Virus record (IMG/VR): IMGVR_UViG_3300040946_000012
Location: 1 to 29,414 of that record
Direction: 5' to 3' (one strand)
DNA from: a virus
Length of the DNA: 29,414 nucleotides
Shown: piece after piece, positions 7,530 through 16,152 of the stretch
Position numbering within the stretch: the stretch's first letter is position 1
Layout of the letters: the number at the start of each line of letters is the position of its first letter
Made by a program: the position numbers and the translations under genes
The notes under the pieces: generated by a model
Told to the model about the DNA's origin: nothing
Seen by the model: the letters and a program-made list of their open reading frames with translations, nothing else
The model's database searches: none

Positions 7530-7541
7530 CTAGGAGCCGCT

Positions 7542-7880
7542 ATGCCCGGTAACTCCATATCAGCGCGTCGTACCGCAGCTGCAACACTACAGGCCAGCAC
7601 TGTCGACCTCGTGTACCTGACCGAAGGTGGCTTTGGCGTGCAGGTCATCAACGACACTGGCGCGTCTCCCATTTATTTCACCGTGTCAGCACCGGGCGGC
7701 GCTTGCACAGCGCCAACTGTTGCCGCATCTACAGGCACGGTCGGCGTATTTTGTGCTGCCGCTGCTGGCATTCCAGTCAACGTCCGCCATGACGGGATGT
7801 TCGGCAGCATTGTCCAGCTCATTTCATCCGGCACACCGTCATACGTCGTGTCTGTCGTCGGCAACCAGATCAACGGCTAG
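7542..7880 (+). CDS. Putative small virion protein, beta-rich (112 aa)
   Basis: ATG at 7542 with AGGAG about 8 bases upstream. Ala/Thr/Val/Gly-rich with alternating polar and hydrophobic residues (VYLTEGGFGVQVIND, GIPVNVRHDGMFG), typical of a small beta-sandwich such as a head decoration or fibre-associated protein. It lies between terminase and a fibre-like gene and uses the same AGGAGC-type ribosome-binding site as its neighbours. The specific role is unknown. Confidence 0.6.
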   Translation: MPGNSISARRTAAATLQASTVDLVYLTEGGFGVQVINDTGASPIYFTVSAPGGACTAPTVAASTGTVGVFCAAAAGIPVNVRHDGMFGSIVQLISSGTPSYVVSVVGNQING

Positions 7881-7889
7881 GAGCGCATA

Positions 7890-8528
7890 ATGCCTGAAAA
7901 GTACATCACCTATGCCGGTCCTCCCGTACATGGGATCTGGGAGGTTGGACAGTCAACGACCGACGTGAACGGCGACGAGTGGCCGTGCACGCAGCGAGGT
8001 GTAGCGGGACAACCCGGCACGTCGTTCTTACAGACCAGTACGCCACCTAGTGGCGGTGGCGAGGTTCTGAAGATCATCGCAGGTACTGGCATTGGCGTCT
8101 CTCCTACAAGCGGTGCAGGTAATGTCACGATCACCAACACACAGACTCAGGGCATCGAGTCCATCGTAGCCGGTACTGGCATTGCTGTCAACGTTACAGA
8201 CCCGCTCAATCCTGTTGTCTCTGCCTCGGTGTCGCCTGCTGCCAGTTCTGCATCTGTTGCCATCACTGCTGGTGCTGCCGTCCACAATGGACTCGGATAC
8301 GACGCAGTGATTGGTTGTTACCTGAATGTGACCGCGGCATCGGTAGGCACCATCTCCGTTGGCGTCGGTTCTGCTTCATCTCCGGCCGCGCAAAAGATCG
8401 TGACTGGTTGGACATCCGTGGACACCAACATCGTGCCCATCAGCGCGTACGTGCCCAGCGGGTATTACTTCATCGTGAACACGACGGGCATCACAGCGAC
8501 GATTCTCGGCCAGTGGTATCCAGTCTAG
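7890..8528 (+). CDS. Putative fibre/spike-like structural protein (212 aa)
   Basis: Starts at the ATG at 7890 behind AGGAGCGC. The product is Gly/Ser/Thr/Ala-rich with repeats of the form AGTGI (AGTGIGVSPTSGAG, AGTGIAVNVTD), which are characteristic of phage tail fibre and head fibre shafts, followed by a compact C-terminal beta domain. It probably forms a trimer on the virion surface. The adjacent glycosylation cassette may modify it. Whether it belongs to the head or tail cannot be told. Confidence 0.6.
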   Translation: MPEKYITYAGPPVHGIWEVGQSTTDVNGDEWPCTQRGVAGQPGTSFLQTSTPPSGGGEVLKIIAGTGIGVSPTSGAGNVTITNTQTQGIESIVAGTGIAVNVTDPLNPVVSASVSPAASSASVAITAGAAVHNGLGYDAVIGCYLNVTAASVGTISVGVGSASSPAAQKIVTGWTSVDTNIVPISAYVPSGYYFIVNTTGITATILGQWYPV

Positions 8529-8547
8529 CGCAAACAAAGGAGCGCAC

Positions 8548-8829
8548 ATGGAAGAGACTTGTAACTGCTCAAACAACACCTACACACCCGACATCACAAC
8601 TGGTGGTGTCGTGGACGGCGTTAGTAACTCTCTGTGCCCCGCATGCGGGTTTTGTCCCTGCTGCGGAAGGCGCTACCCGTCGCCACCTAACTGGTGGTAT
8701 CCGTACACACCCTACACGCCGTGGCAGGTGTGGCCGTACACGCCGTATCCGGGGTACTCTCCGATCTGGTGTGGCACGGGGACCAATATCACCAATCCTG
8801 GTGTCAACATCAACTCGGTGACCTGCTAG
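8548..8829 (+). CDS. Cys-rich, Tyr/Pro/Trp-rich hypothetical protein (93 aa)
   Basis: ATG at 8548 with AAAGGAGC upstream. It has a cysteine cluster in the first half (CNC, LCPACGFCPCCGRR) and then an unusual Trp/Tyr/Pro segment made of YTPY-like repeats (WWYPYTPYTPWQVWPYTPYP), before a Thr/Asn-rich end with a final Cys. The Cys cluster could bind metal, and the aromatic Pro-rich part suggests an extended adhesive or surface peptide. No family recognised. Confidence 0.55.
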   Translation: MEETCNCSNNTYTPDITTGGVVDGVSNSLCPACGFCPCCGRRYPSPPNWWYPYTPYTPWQVWPYTPYPGYSPIWCGTGTNITNPGVNINSVTC

Positions 8830-9093
8830 ATGACCAAGATGTACTTTTCATCGTCGGGGTGCCAGGGTGCCACCAGTGGCGCCACGGGCAAGAGTTACGA
8901 CGCGGACAGGCAGGGCTTCATCAACGTGACTGATCCCGTAGACGTGAAGGCGCTCAAGGCTGGCGGGTACTTGGTCGCGGGCGGCATGCCCAAAGTGACC
9001 CGCTACTGGCACTGTGACAAGTGCGACTGGGACGCGAATCTGAACCATTGCCCGAAATGTGACAGTTACAAGTTGCGACGCGTGGTGAAGTGA
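8830..9093 (+). CDS. Zinc-ribbon hypothetical protein (87 aa)
   Basis: The ATG directly follows the previous stop codon, and the end overlaps the next gene by 4 bases. The N-terminus (GCQGATSGATGKSYDADRQG, then VKALKAGGYLV) resembles short phage head-tail region proteins. The C-terminal half has C62-x2-C65 and C74-x2-C77 (HCDKCDW, HCPKCDS), a clear zinc ribbon. It might be a structural or regulatory zinc protein; function unknown. Confidence 0.6.
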   Translation: MTKMYFSSSGCQGATSGATGKSYDADRQGFINVTDPVDVKALKAGGYLVAGGMPKVTRYWHCDKCDWDANLNHCPKCDSYKLRRVVK

Positions 9094-9353
9094 CCACCTG
9101 CGGGCACTGTGGTCGCAAGTGGCGATCAATGGCTCAGGCTCATTGCCGCGCCGTCATGCCTGACGGGTCGTTTTGCTGTGAGCATTTTGCTACCAATGGC
9201 ATTGCCAACCTGCACTGGGGCAGCGGCAAAAGCAGTGGCGCGCCCAGTTACAACGCGAAACATCTTGACCCGCACTACGTATCTGCGCTGATTCAGGACG
9301 CCGGTGGCGTCTGGCATGCTGCACGAGGATGGCAGGAAACCCGTAGTACGTGA
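9090..9353 (+). CDS. FDXHR-like zinc-binding phage protein (87 aa)
   Basis: GTG start at 9090 overlapping the upstream TGA. The start TTCGHCGRKW followed by AQAHCR and a CC-x-H pair resembles the phage FDXHR putative zinc-binding family, whose members have an N-terminal CxxC-(12)-HC motif and a following C..F..H motif. Here the second part reads CCEHF, so the match is partial. Family function is unknown. The 114 bases after it hold short TCTAA/CGGA repeats and no gene. Confidence 0.5.
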   Translation: MTTCGHCGRKWRSMAQAHCRAVMPDGSFCCEHFATNGIANLHWGSGKSSGAPSYNAKHLDPHYVSALIQDAGGVWHAARGWQETRST

Positions 9354-9467
9354 CCGCGGACGCTGTTTGCGCCCTAAATCGTATCGTAACTGCCCCTAGT
9401 GCTTAGAAACGGTCCTAGCGGAATCTCTAACGGACTCTAAACCGCCCCGAAACAAGGAGGGCACACG
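9354..9467 (+). other. Intergenic region with short repeats and a strong ribosome-binding site
   Basis: This is a 114-base gap without a plausible reading frame. It contains near-repeats of cctag and of ctctaa(a)c/cgga between about 9395 and 9445, and ends with AAGGAGGG (9453-9461) feeding the ATG at 9468. I see no convincing -35/-10 pair and no terminator hairpin. It could bind a regulator ahead of the 9468-17527 operon. Confidence 0.35.
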
Positions 9468-9971
9468 ATGGAGCCGACAGTCGGTCGAATAGTGAATTAC
9501 CGTCTTACCCGCGAAGATGCCAGCGCATCCAACTGGCTACGCGTACGTGCACACGAGCACATGCTAGAGCATCGACAGAGCGGCGTGCAGTGGCACGAGG
9601 GGCATCAGCATCATCGCGGCGATGTCGTGCCGCTGCTGATCGTGGCGGTCAAGCCGTGGGTGTACGATCCCGAGCTGGCTGTGTGTCGTGACTACATGCC
9701 GGATCAGGAGATTGAGTGGTCGTTCCCGCTGTCGCACTGGGCGGTGAGCGGGCAGGCGTTTTTGAATGGGAACGACACCGTGCATGTTGTTGATGCGCCG
9801 GAGGGCGAGTTCAACGGGTCGTGGCAATGGCCACCGCGCGAATCTCCGCTGGCAGATCCGCGATATACGCGCGTAGTCCTCACGCAGCATCCCGAGCATC
9901 TTGAGCGGTGGGAAGATGAGGGTGGCGTAGTACATGCCACCGGTGTGGTTCGTAAGGATCTAGCAGCGTGA
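9468..9971 (+). CDS. Phage VGRIVNY-type hypothetical protein (167 aa)
   Basis: ATG at 9468 behind a strong AAGGAGGG. The opening PTVGRIVNYRL is recognisable from a widespread family of small actinobacteriophage and phage-tail-region proteins that begin VGRIVHY. The body contains His-rich and Trp-rich parts (HEHMLEHRQ, WHEGHQHH, GSWQWPPRE). It overlaps the first glycosyltransferase by 4 bases and so starts the long operon. The biochemical role is unknown. Confidence 0.55.
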   Translation: MEPTVGRIVNYRLTREDASASNWLRVRAHEHMLEHRQSGVQWHEGHQHHRGDVVPLLIVAVKPWVYDPELAVCRDYMPDQEIEWSFPLSHWAVSGQAFLNGNDTVHVVDAPEGEFNGSWQWPPRESPLADPRYTRVVLTQHPEHLERWEDEGGVVHATGVVRKDLAA

Positions 9972-11107
9972 CCTCTGTGGGGTGGTTCTCAACCGACTGG
10001 ACCAGCGAATCGGTGCCCGACCCCGACAAGTCTCGGATCACGGGCAAACCTGAGTTCGTGCAGGGCAAGAAGGCTCTGACGTTTGGAGGAACCTTCTACA
10101 GTCGCGGCGCTATGCCAGCCTTGGAATTGCAGAAGCACGGGTATGACACGTTCTTGTCGTGGCGACTAGATGGCGCCCCCGACGGACATCTGCGCATGAT
10201 GGACACAGACGGCGAGTGGCGCGACCCAGACATTGTGTGGCTACAGCGGCACATGGGCGAAGGGTTTGACGACATCACTCGCAAAGCACGCGCTACCGGA
10301 CAGATCGTGATGCAAGATCTCGATGACAGCTTTGCCGTGCTTCCGTCTTCCAACATTGCGCATCAGACGACCGATCCCAAAGAGAATCCTACCTTTAACC
10401 GCGTTCACTACTATCGCAACCTAGCTGCATGTTCGGCTGTGACAGTATCGACCATGGCGCTGTACACAGAGATGAAGGTACTCAAGGTTCCTGTCTATCT
10501 GTGCCGCAACATGATAGACATGGAACGATGGCCGCAACTTGATGCCGCCGACGACTCTACATTAGGTTGGATTGGCGGCGTTCAATGGAGAGCGCGAGAC
10601 TTACAGCAACTCAAACCGTGGCTGGCTGAAATCATGTTGGACTATGGTCTGCGCTTTTATCATGGCGGCGACAGTAACGTGCCAGGAGTACCCAAAGCGT
10701 GGACACTCGCGGGCATTGACTCCACACAGATTCAGTGTCTAACTGCCCCGCTATGTCACATTGCTGAGTATCCTAAACTATGGGCACCACTGCGCATTAG
10801 CTTGATTCCGTTAGAGGATTGCAAGTTTTCGCGGGCGAAGAGCCACTTGAAGGCTTTGGAGTCATCTGCCTGCGGTCTGCCCTTCATCGTCTCTGATCTT
10901 CCAGAACAGCGTTGGTTTGTCGAGCACGGCGGTGCTGGTAGACTAGCGAAGAACTGGAAGCCCAAGACGTGGGAGAATCACCTGATGGAGTTGCTGGAAC
11001 CCGATGTGCGACGGGTAGAGGGACAGAAGAACCGCGAACACGCGTTCGAGTTTGACATCAAGACGCAGTGGGTCCAGTGGGACAACGTGTTCAGGGAACT
11101 AGCATGA
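9968..11107 (+). CDS. Glycosyltransferase, GT-B fold (GT4-like)
   Basis: 379 residues from a GTG overlapping the previous stop. The C-terminal half has the GT-B signature region KALESSACGLPFIVSDLPEQ followed by EHGGAG, as in GT4 family enzymes that transfer a sugar from a nucleotide-sugar donor. An earlier DPDIVWLQRHMGEG and QIVMQDLDDSF fit the acceptor domain. This is the first transferase of the glycan cassette and probably cytoplasmic. Phage members of this group are often next to structural genes and can glycosylate virion proteins, but the acceptor is unknown here. Confidence 0.75.
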   Translation: MTSVGWFSTDWTSESVPDPDKSRITGKPEFVQGKKALTFGGTFYSRGAMPALELQKHGYDTFLSWRLDGAPDGHLRMMDTDGEWRDPDIVWLQRHMGEGFDDITRKARATGQIVMQDLDDSFAVLPSSNIAHQTTDPKENPTFNRVHYYRNLAACSAVTVSTMALYTEMKVLKVPVYLCRNMIDMERWPQLDAADDSTLGWIGGVQWRARDLQQLKPWLAEIMLDYGLRFYHGGDSNVPGVPKAWTLAGIDSTQIQCLTAPLCHIAEYPKLWAPLRISLIPLEDCKFSRAKSHLKALESSACGLPFIVSDLPEQRWFVEHGGAGRLAKNWKPKTWENHLMELLEPDVRRVEGQKNREHAFEFDIKTQWVQWDNVFRELA

Positions 11108-11874
11108 CCTTCGTCGCGATCGGCGTTACTACGTGCAATCGCCCATCTTACCTCTTCAAATGCCTTCGATCACTGAAGCCTCTGCCGCATCCTGTGTTCG
11201 TACACAATGATGGTAGTGATGTCAAGTTCCGAGGGGAATACAAAAGGGCGTTCGCAAGGCTTGATTGCACTGTTCAAGAAGCGCCCATCAACGAAGGCGT
11301 CGCCAAGAGCAAGAATCACTTGCTGCGTGCCATGCTAGACACAGGTGCAGAGTGGTTGGTGCTGATCGAGGACGACATCCTCGTCCAGAACAGCAAGGTC
11401 ATTACCAAGTACGTGGACGCGTGCGAGACGACAGGCATGCATCATCTTTCGTTTCACGCGCACGGCCCCGCAAACTCTGGCATCCCCGGCGATGCCGCCG
11501 GTCCCATTACATACTGGCCGCATTCGATTGGTGCGTTCACCATCTTCTCGCGGCAATGCCTAGAGTCGGTCGGCTTGTTCGATGAGAACATGCTGAACAG
11601 TTTTGAGCACGTGGAACACGAGATGAGACTGATCCACGCGGGATTCATGCCGGGTGCTGGCGCGTTCTACTTCCCCGACGCTACCGGCAGCGAGCAGTGG
11701 ATTGCCGAGATCCCTGGCAGCATTGAGCACAGTGCCATTCGTCCCCGTAGTGACTGGGGCCAGAATATCCGCGCTTCGCTCACCTACTGGCGTGACACCA
11801 AGCCTGACACGTACGCGGAACTTTTCGGCGAGGGCACGCGCTTGTACGACTATGCGCAGGGGATACTCAGGTGA
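11104..11874 (+). CDS. Glycosyltransferase, GT-A fold (family 2-like)
   Basis: 256 residues; the ATG at 11104 overlaps the previous stop as ATGA. The start FVAIGVTTCNRPSYLFKCLRSL is the usual GT2 nucleotide-sugar binding strand, LIEDDILVQ gives an acidic metal-binding motif, and GAFTIFSRQCLESVGLFDENM is the typical mid-domain of GT2 enzymes. FFDEN-like and EHVEHEMRLIHAG correspond to the acceptor/base region. It would add a sugar in the cassette. Donor and acceptor cannot be read from the sequence. Confidence 0.8.
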   Translation: MTFVAIGVTTCNRPSYLFKCLRSLKPLPHPVFVHNDGSDVKFRGEYKRAFARLDCTVQEAPINEGVAKSKNHLLRAMLDTGAEWLVLIEDDILVQNSKVITKYVDACETTGMHHLSFHAHGPANSGIPGDAAGPITYWPHSIGAFTIFSRQCLESVGLFDENMLNSFEHVEHEMRLIHAGFMPGAGAFYFPDATGSEQWIAEIPGSIEHSAIRPRSDWGQNIRASLTYWRDTKPDTYAELFGEGTRLYDYAQGILR

Positions 11875-12056
11875 CCAAGCGCCGCATGGACGCGCCGGAC
11901 ACGATTGACGCGGCGATCCATTACCTGTCAAAACTCCAGAGTGAAGGCTGGGGATTAGCGCGCATCGAGCACTCCGTCGACTACGCGAGTGCGACCAAGA
12001 AGGGCAAGCAACTACCGGTTGGCGCGACAGTCACGATCGAACTGGTGCCGTTGTGA
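11871..12056 (+). CDS. Hypothetical protein (61 aa) between glycosyltransferases
   Basis: GTG start overlapping the upstream stop, and the end overlaps the next gene by 4 bases, so it is coupled on both sides. The protein is basic at the start (MTKRRMDAPDTIDAAIHYL) and ends in a beta-strand-like VGATVTIELVPL. No motif recognised. Its retention inside a compact enzyme cassette suggests an accessory role. Confidence 0.5.
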   Translation: MTKRRMDAPDTIDAAIHYLSKLQSEGWGLARIEHSVDYASATKKGKQLPVGATVTIELVPL

Positions 12057-12715
12057 GCATCGCTCTAGTTCTACGTTGCGACGGTCGTCGTCAATACATT
12101 GAACAATCGATCGCCTCGTTGTCGCACATCGACTGTGACTTCACCTATCGTTTCATCGTGGACGACTCTGGCGACAAAGAGTATGCCGACTGGCTTGACG
12201 CGACGTTCCCGACGTTTGAGTGCATCCACCATCCCGAGCGTCAGGGCATGTCTGGCGGTGTTCGCACAGCGTTCGCAACGGTAGTTCGGTCTGGCGTGGA
12301 CTACGCGTTTGCGACCGAAGACGATATGCAGATCGTGTCAGATGTTAGTCTGTCCCCGATGATTGAACTGCTGGAATCGCAACCGCACTTGTGTCAGATC
12401 GGACTCAAGCGTCTGGGCAACGAGCAAGAGATGGCCGGTGGTGGCTGGGTTGAGATACAGCCGCCACTGTATGCTGAACATCACGCAGGCGACCTGACGT
12501 GGATTGATACTGACTGGCTGTTCTTTTTCAGCCCGTCACTCATCCCGCGACGGATCATGGAGTTCGCACTTGCAAACGTGTCGGTCTTTCTGGAGACTGA
12601 GATAATGGACGCGCTCAGGCCGCAGGGTTACAGGTCGAGCTTCATTGGCGGCATGTACGATCCTCCCCTGTGTCGCCACGTAGGCTACGCGCGGTCATCG
12701 GGGTACAGGTGGTGA
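12053..12715 (+). CDS. Glycosyltransferase, family 2-like
   Basis: 220 residues from a GTG (GTGA overlap). It begins SIALVLRCDGRRQYIEQSIASL, followed by FIVDDSGD (first acidic motif) and FATEDDMQI (EDD metal-binding motif), both typical of GT-A enzymes. The C-terminal ending around DPPLCRHVGYARSSGYRW looks like a short lid. Compared with classical GT2 members it is short, which is usual in phages. It probably extends the same glycan as its neighbours. Confidence 0.7.
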   Translation: MSIALVLRCDGRRQYIEQSIASLSHIDCDFTYRFIVDDSGDKEYADWLDATFPTFECIHHPERQGMSGGVRTAFATVVRSGVDYAFATEDDMQIVSDVSLSPMIELLESQPHLCQIGLKRLGNEQEMAGGGWVEIQPPLYAEHHAGDLTWIDTDWLFFFSPSLIPRRIMEFALANVSVFLETEIMDALRPQGYRSSFIGGMYDPPLCRHVGYARSSGYRW

Positions 12716-12718
12716 CCT

Positions 12719-13357
12719 ATGCCTGACCTGCTGTGTGCGGGCGGCAATCACGCGTCCGACATCTTGGCCATTCTGGCACGCGTCTATCCTGGCGGGTGCG
12801 AGACATTGTATGACGATGATCCAAGCAAGCATCTCCTGCCGTTGCGCGAGGCAAAGCGTGCCATCATCATCGGCATTAACGACCCGCAGCAACGACGCAA
12901 ACTAGCGCAACGTTACGGGTATCTTGGCGCGGCACCTGCACTTGTTGACCCGTCTGCCATCATCGGACCGAACGTCAGTCTAGGCGATGGTGTCGTGATT
13001 GCACCACTGGCCTGCCTGTTGCACTCAGTAACGCTGGACCAGCACGTCCATGTGAACTACCACGCAAGTATGACGCGGTGCCACATCGGAGCGTACAGTT
13101 CGGTTGGTCCTGGTGCCACAATCGCCGGCAATGTCGAGACTGGCGAGGCTTGCTTCATTGGTGCCAACTCCACCATCTGCGAGCGGGTGAAGATCGGCAA
13201 CAACGTGACGGTTGCGGCAGGTGCGATCGTCCCACCGTATTCGGTCATCCCAGACGACACGAAAATAATCGGGGTTTGGAAGGGTGGCAAATGTTTGACG
13301 GAGCGGTATTTCTTGACTGTGGATCGCATGACGGCGGAACCCTTGAGGAAGTCGTAA
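12719..13357 (+). CDS. NeuD/PglD-like sugar O- or N-acyltransferase
   Basis: 212 residues. The N-terminal Rossmann-like part (LLCAGGNHASDILAILARVYPG) and the left-handed beta-helix of hexapeptide repeats (IIGPNVSLGDGVVIAPLACL, VGPGATIAGNVETGEACFIGA) match the NeuD/PglD family, which acetylates sugars using acetyl-CoA. The motif H-x-N around VHVNYHASM contains the likely catalytic His. It ends 67 bases inside the next methyltransferase gene. Its presence suggests that the glycan or its nucleotide sugar is acetylated. Confidence 0.8.
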   Translation: MPDLLCAGGNHASDILAILARVYPGGCETLYDDDPSKHLLPLREAKRAIIIGINDPQQRRKLAQRYGYLGAAPALVDPSAIIGPNVSLGDGVVIAPLACLLHSVTLDQHVHVNYHASMTRCHIGAYSSVGPGATIAGNVETGEACFIGANSTICERVKIGNNVTVAAGAIVPPYSVIPDDTKIIGVWKGGKCLTERYFLTVDRMTAEPLRKS

Positions 13358-13926
13358 AGCCACAGTATGGGTTCAAGCACATCTATGCTTTCGAGCCAAT
13401 GCCCAAACAGTTCGCTCAACTCGTACAGACCTATCAGGGCAACGACCGCGTGACGCTGTGTCATTACGGGCTGCTTGATCACACGGGAACCATGGACATC
13501 TATGGTGCAAATGACATTCGCGAGTCTTCCCTGTATCCTTCCAAGGTTGACCTTGTAAACGCGGGTCCAGCGAATCCAAGTGTCGTTACACCGTGTGCCA
13601 TGGTTGAAGCGTCCGAGTTCTTCCGCGAGCACATCTCAGCCGATGACCGTAACATCATGAAGTTCAACTGCGAGGGTGCTGAAACTCCGATTCTCAACAA
13701 CCTGATCGACACGGGCGAGATTTGGAAGATCAGTGACGCCATGATCGACTTTCACGGTCGTGTCATCCCCGAGATAGCGCACGATGAGGCTGTGCTGATC
13801 GACCGCTTGCGATCCATTGGATTCGACCGTTGGATGGGACCAGACGAAGCGTACGCGTACGTGAACAGTGCGTATTCCGGCACACACTGTGAGGCTGTAG
13901 CTCACTGGCTGAGTCTGATCGCCTGA
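13291..13926 (+). CDS. FkbM-family methyltransferase
   Basis: 211 residues from the ATG at 13291, which lies inside the end of the acyltransferase gene with AAGGG just upstream. The SAM-binding start AVFLDCGSHDGGT is followed by HIYAFEPMPKQF, the standard FkbM motif II, and later MKFNCEGAETPIL, the FkbM DTEGAE-like motif with Cys in place of the first acidic residue. FkbM enzymes O-methylate sugars and polyketides. It probably methylates the cassette's glycan. Adjacent duplication with the next gene is possible, but the sequences are divergent. Confidence 0.8.
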   Translation: MFDGAVFLDCGSHDGGTLEEVVKPQYGFKHIYAFEPMPKQFAQLVQTYQGNDRVTLCHYGLLDHTGTMDIYGANDIRESSLYPSKVDLVNAGPANPSVVTPCAMVEASEFFREHISADDRNIMKFNCEGAETPILNNLIDTGEIWKISDAMIDFHGRVIPEIAHDEAVLIDRLRSIGFDRWMGPDEAYAYVNSAYSGTHCEAVAHWLSLIA

Positions 13927-14567
13927 TGGACGATTATCACATCGCCATGAGGTCGTGGTCCAATAGCGACAAGTTGGTGTGTGATGAACTGCTGGGCGAT
14001 GTCGACACTTATGGTGTGTGGGATCGACCCGACACGACGGTCGTCGTAGACATCGGTGCCAATATCGGCGCATTCACGGTGCTCATTGCGCGCCACTATC
14101 CCGCAGCACTCACGGTCGCATATGAACCCGAGGATGACAACTACGCGTTGTTGTTAGAGAATCTAGCGGCGAATGCTTGCAATGCATCGCCACACAACAT
14201 CGCTATTTACGATTCGACCGGCACCGTCACCATTTCGGCACGTGAAGGATTGACGCACGTTTGCGATGACGCTGGGATCTGTGACTCGTCTATGTGTCAG
14301 CAACGCAGACAAGTTGTCCCGTGTATCACGCTGGATCAGGCGTTGCAACCATATCCCGTTGTTGACATCCTCAAGGTAGATACCGAGGGTGCCGAGTTCG
14401 CTATTTTCAACGCAGCATCTGTTGAGACAATGCGCCGCGTGCGGTATCTGTGCATGGAGTTCCACGATTGCTGTGGTGACGCGGCGCGTATCGCTCTGTG
14501 GAACAAGGTCAACGAGACACATGACATGGTGTCCAACGATGACATATGGAAGGGTGAGCGTCGTTGA
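13926..14567 (+). CDS. FkbM-family methyltransferase
   Basis: 213 residues; the ATG overlaps the previous TGA by one base. The motifs VVDIGANIGAFTVLIAR, TVAYEPEDDNYALLLENL and ILKVDTEGAEFAIF are textbook FkbM methyltransferase features, with an intact DTEGAE. It is followed by the TTG start of the next glycosyltransferase. Two FkbM enzymes in a row suggest methylation at two positions or of two sugars. No membrane segment, so it acts in the cytoplasm. Confidence 0.85.
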   Translation: MDDYHIAMRSWSNSDKLVCDELLGDVDTYGVWDRPDTTVVVDIGANIGAFTVLIARHYPAALTVAYEPEDDNYALLLENLAANACNASPHNIAIYDSTGTVTISAREGLTHVCDDAGICDSSMCQQRRQVVPCITLDQALQPYPVVDILKVDTEGAEFAIFNAASVETMRRVRYLCMEFHDCCGDAARIALWNKVNETHDMVSNDDIWKGERR

Positions 14568-15289
14568 TCGTGGCCGTCTACACATGCAAGGACGAAGCCG
14601 ACATCGTTGAGGCGTCATTTCGGCACGCACTTGAACAGGGTGTCGATCGCGTCTACACGACGGACCAGATGTCGTCTGACGGCACAAGTGATATCTTGCG
14701 ACGGTTAGCGGCCGAGACCGGACAGATTGTCGTCACAGAGGATCATGAGCGGTATCACCGCCAGCCGTACTGGATGAACCGACAGATTGCACAAGCCGGC
14801 GCTGACGGTGCGACATGGATTATCGCCGGGGACGTAGACGAGTTCGTGTATGCCTCCAGTGGTGGTACGGCCGCTGAGGCATTGAACCAATGCCCGCACA
14901 GCAAGCTTTACCTGACCGTCTGGCAACAACTTGATTGGGAGCATCGTTTTGTAGATCCTCAGTCAATGCTCAAGAAGGTGGCCTTTCGCTGGTCGCCTGG
15001 CGTGACGGTCACGAACGGCAATCATGAGTGCTCGGTGCCTAGTGCTGGCGTGCTTGACGTACTTGACGTACGCGAGTGGAAGTACCGCGGCTTCGAGCAC
15101 TTCGTTGCCAAGATTCACAAGCAGAATCTCATGCTAGACCCGATAGCCCGTGATGCAGGTGCTAGCGCGCACACGACGTGCCTAGAGGGATTTGACACAG
15201 ACGCATTGCGAAAAGTATGGGATGCGAGGATGAGTCAAGAATCTGTTTACGATCCGATACCGTTCATGTCCGGCAACCCGCTAATCTAG
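14564..15289 (+). CDS. Glycosyltransferase, family 2-like
   Basis: 241 residues from a TTG overlapping the upstream stop (TTGA). The opening IVAVYTCKDEADIVEASFRHAL and DRVYTTDQMSSDGT, followed by WIIAGDVDEFVY, match glycosyltransferase family 2 members of the type that carry a D-x-D-E motif (DVDEF). HAD-like or hydrolase features are absent. Near the C-terminal half the tandem DNA repeat cttgacgta (15055-15072) encodes LDVLDV. It is the third GT-A enzyme of the cassette. Confidence 0.75.
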   Translation: MIVAVYTCKDEADIVEASFRHALEQGVDRVYTTDQMSSDGTSDILRRLAAETGQIVVTEDHERYHRQPYWMNRQIAQAGADGATWIIAGDVDEFVYASSGGTAAEALNQCPHSKLYLTVWQQLDWEHRFVDPQSMLKKVAFRWSPGVTVTNGNHECSVPSAGVLDVLDVREWKYRGFEHFVAKIHKQNLMLDPIARDAGASAHTTCLEGFDTDALRKVWDARMSQESVYDPIPFMSGNPLI

Positions 15290-16152
15290 TGCGTATTCTT
15301 GTAACGGGTGCGATGGGTATGACCGGCAGTGTGCTCGTGCCTGCACTGCGCGAGCACGGACATCACGTGTTGGCGACGGACATTGACGATCTTGACGTGC
15401 GCCGTCCGTCTGATGTACATGCTTGGATGCACCGCACGATGATCGATCTGGTAGCGCATCTAGCTGCCGAGACAAGCTTGGAAGTCTGCCAGAATGTTCC
15501 CGACCATGCATGGCTTACCAATGCAATCGGCACCAAGAACGTGGCATTGGAGTGTCGCAAGACCGGTATCCCGATGGTCTACATCTCGTCTGCTGGCGTG
15601 TTCGATGGTACCCAGCGCGAACCGTACACAGAGTTCGACACGCCAAATCCGATCAACGTCTACGGCGCGACGAAGTACGAGGGTGAGAGGTTCGTGCGCC
15701 AGTTCGTACCAAATCATTATATCATGCGTTGCGGGTGGATGATGAGCGGCGGTCCCGGCAAGGATCACAAGTTCGTCTCGCACGTCATGACTCAGATTCA
15801 CGATGGCGTTGACACGATACATGCCGTCAGTGACAAGTTCGGTTCCCCGACGTACGCGCCAGACTTTGCCGCGTGCTTCGAGACATTGATTCGGTCAGGT
15901 GACTACGGCACATACCACACAGTCAACGCTGGTAGTTGCTCGCGTTATGACGTGGCGCGTGCGATACTCGACATTCTCGGTCGCTACGACATTGCACTGC
16001 GTCCCGCGTCGTCGTCGTTCTTTAGCGAGCGGTTCTTTGCACCACGTCCGACAAGCGAGGCCATGCGCAACTACGTGTTGGATTTGCAAGGTAAGAACAC
16101 AATGCGACCGTGGCGAGACGCGTTGGAGGACTACCTGAAGGCGTGGCAATGA
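15289..16152 (+). CDS. RmlD-like dTDP-4-dehydrorhamnose reductase (extended SDR)
   Basis: 287 residues from a GTG at 15289 overlapping the upstream TAG. It opens with MRILVTGAMGMTGSVLVPAL, the NAD(P)-binding Gly motif, and has the SDR catalytic YGATK at 125-129 in YGATKYEGE, with YISSAGVFDG upstream providing the Ser. RmlD enzymes reduce dTDP-4-keto-rhamnose in dTDP-rhamnose synthesis. No RmlA, RmlB or RmlC is encoded here, so it would have to use a host-made keto-sugar intermediate or a different substrate. A sugar epimerase/reductase of the same superfamily is the main alternative. Confidence 0.75.
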   Translation: MRILVTGAMGMTGSVLVPALREHGHHVLATDIDDLDVRRPSDVHAWMHRTMIDLVAHLAAETSLEVCQNVPDHAWLTNAIGTKNVALECRKTGIPMVYISSAGVFDGTQREPYTEFDTPNPINVYGATKYEGERFVRQFVPNHYIMRCGWMMSGGPGKDHKFVSHVMTQIHDGVDTIHAVSDKFGSPTYAPDFAACFETLIRSGDYGTYHTVNAGSCSRYDVARAILDILGRYDIALRPASSSFFSERFFAPRPTSEAMRNYVLDLQGKNTMRPWRDALEDYLKAWQ

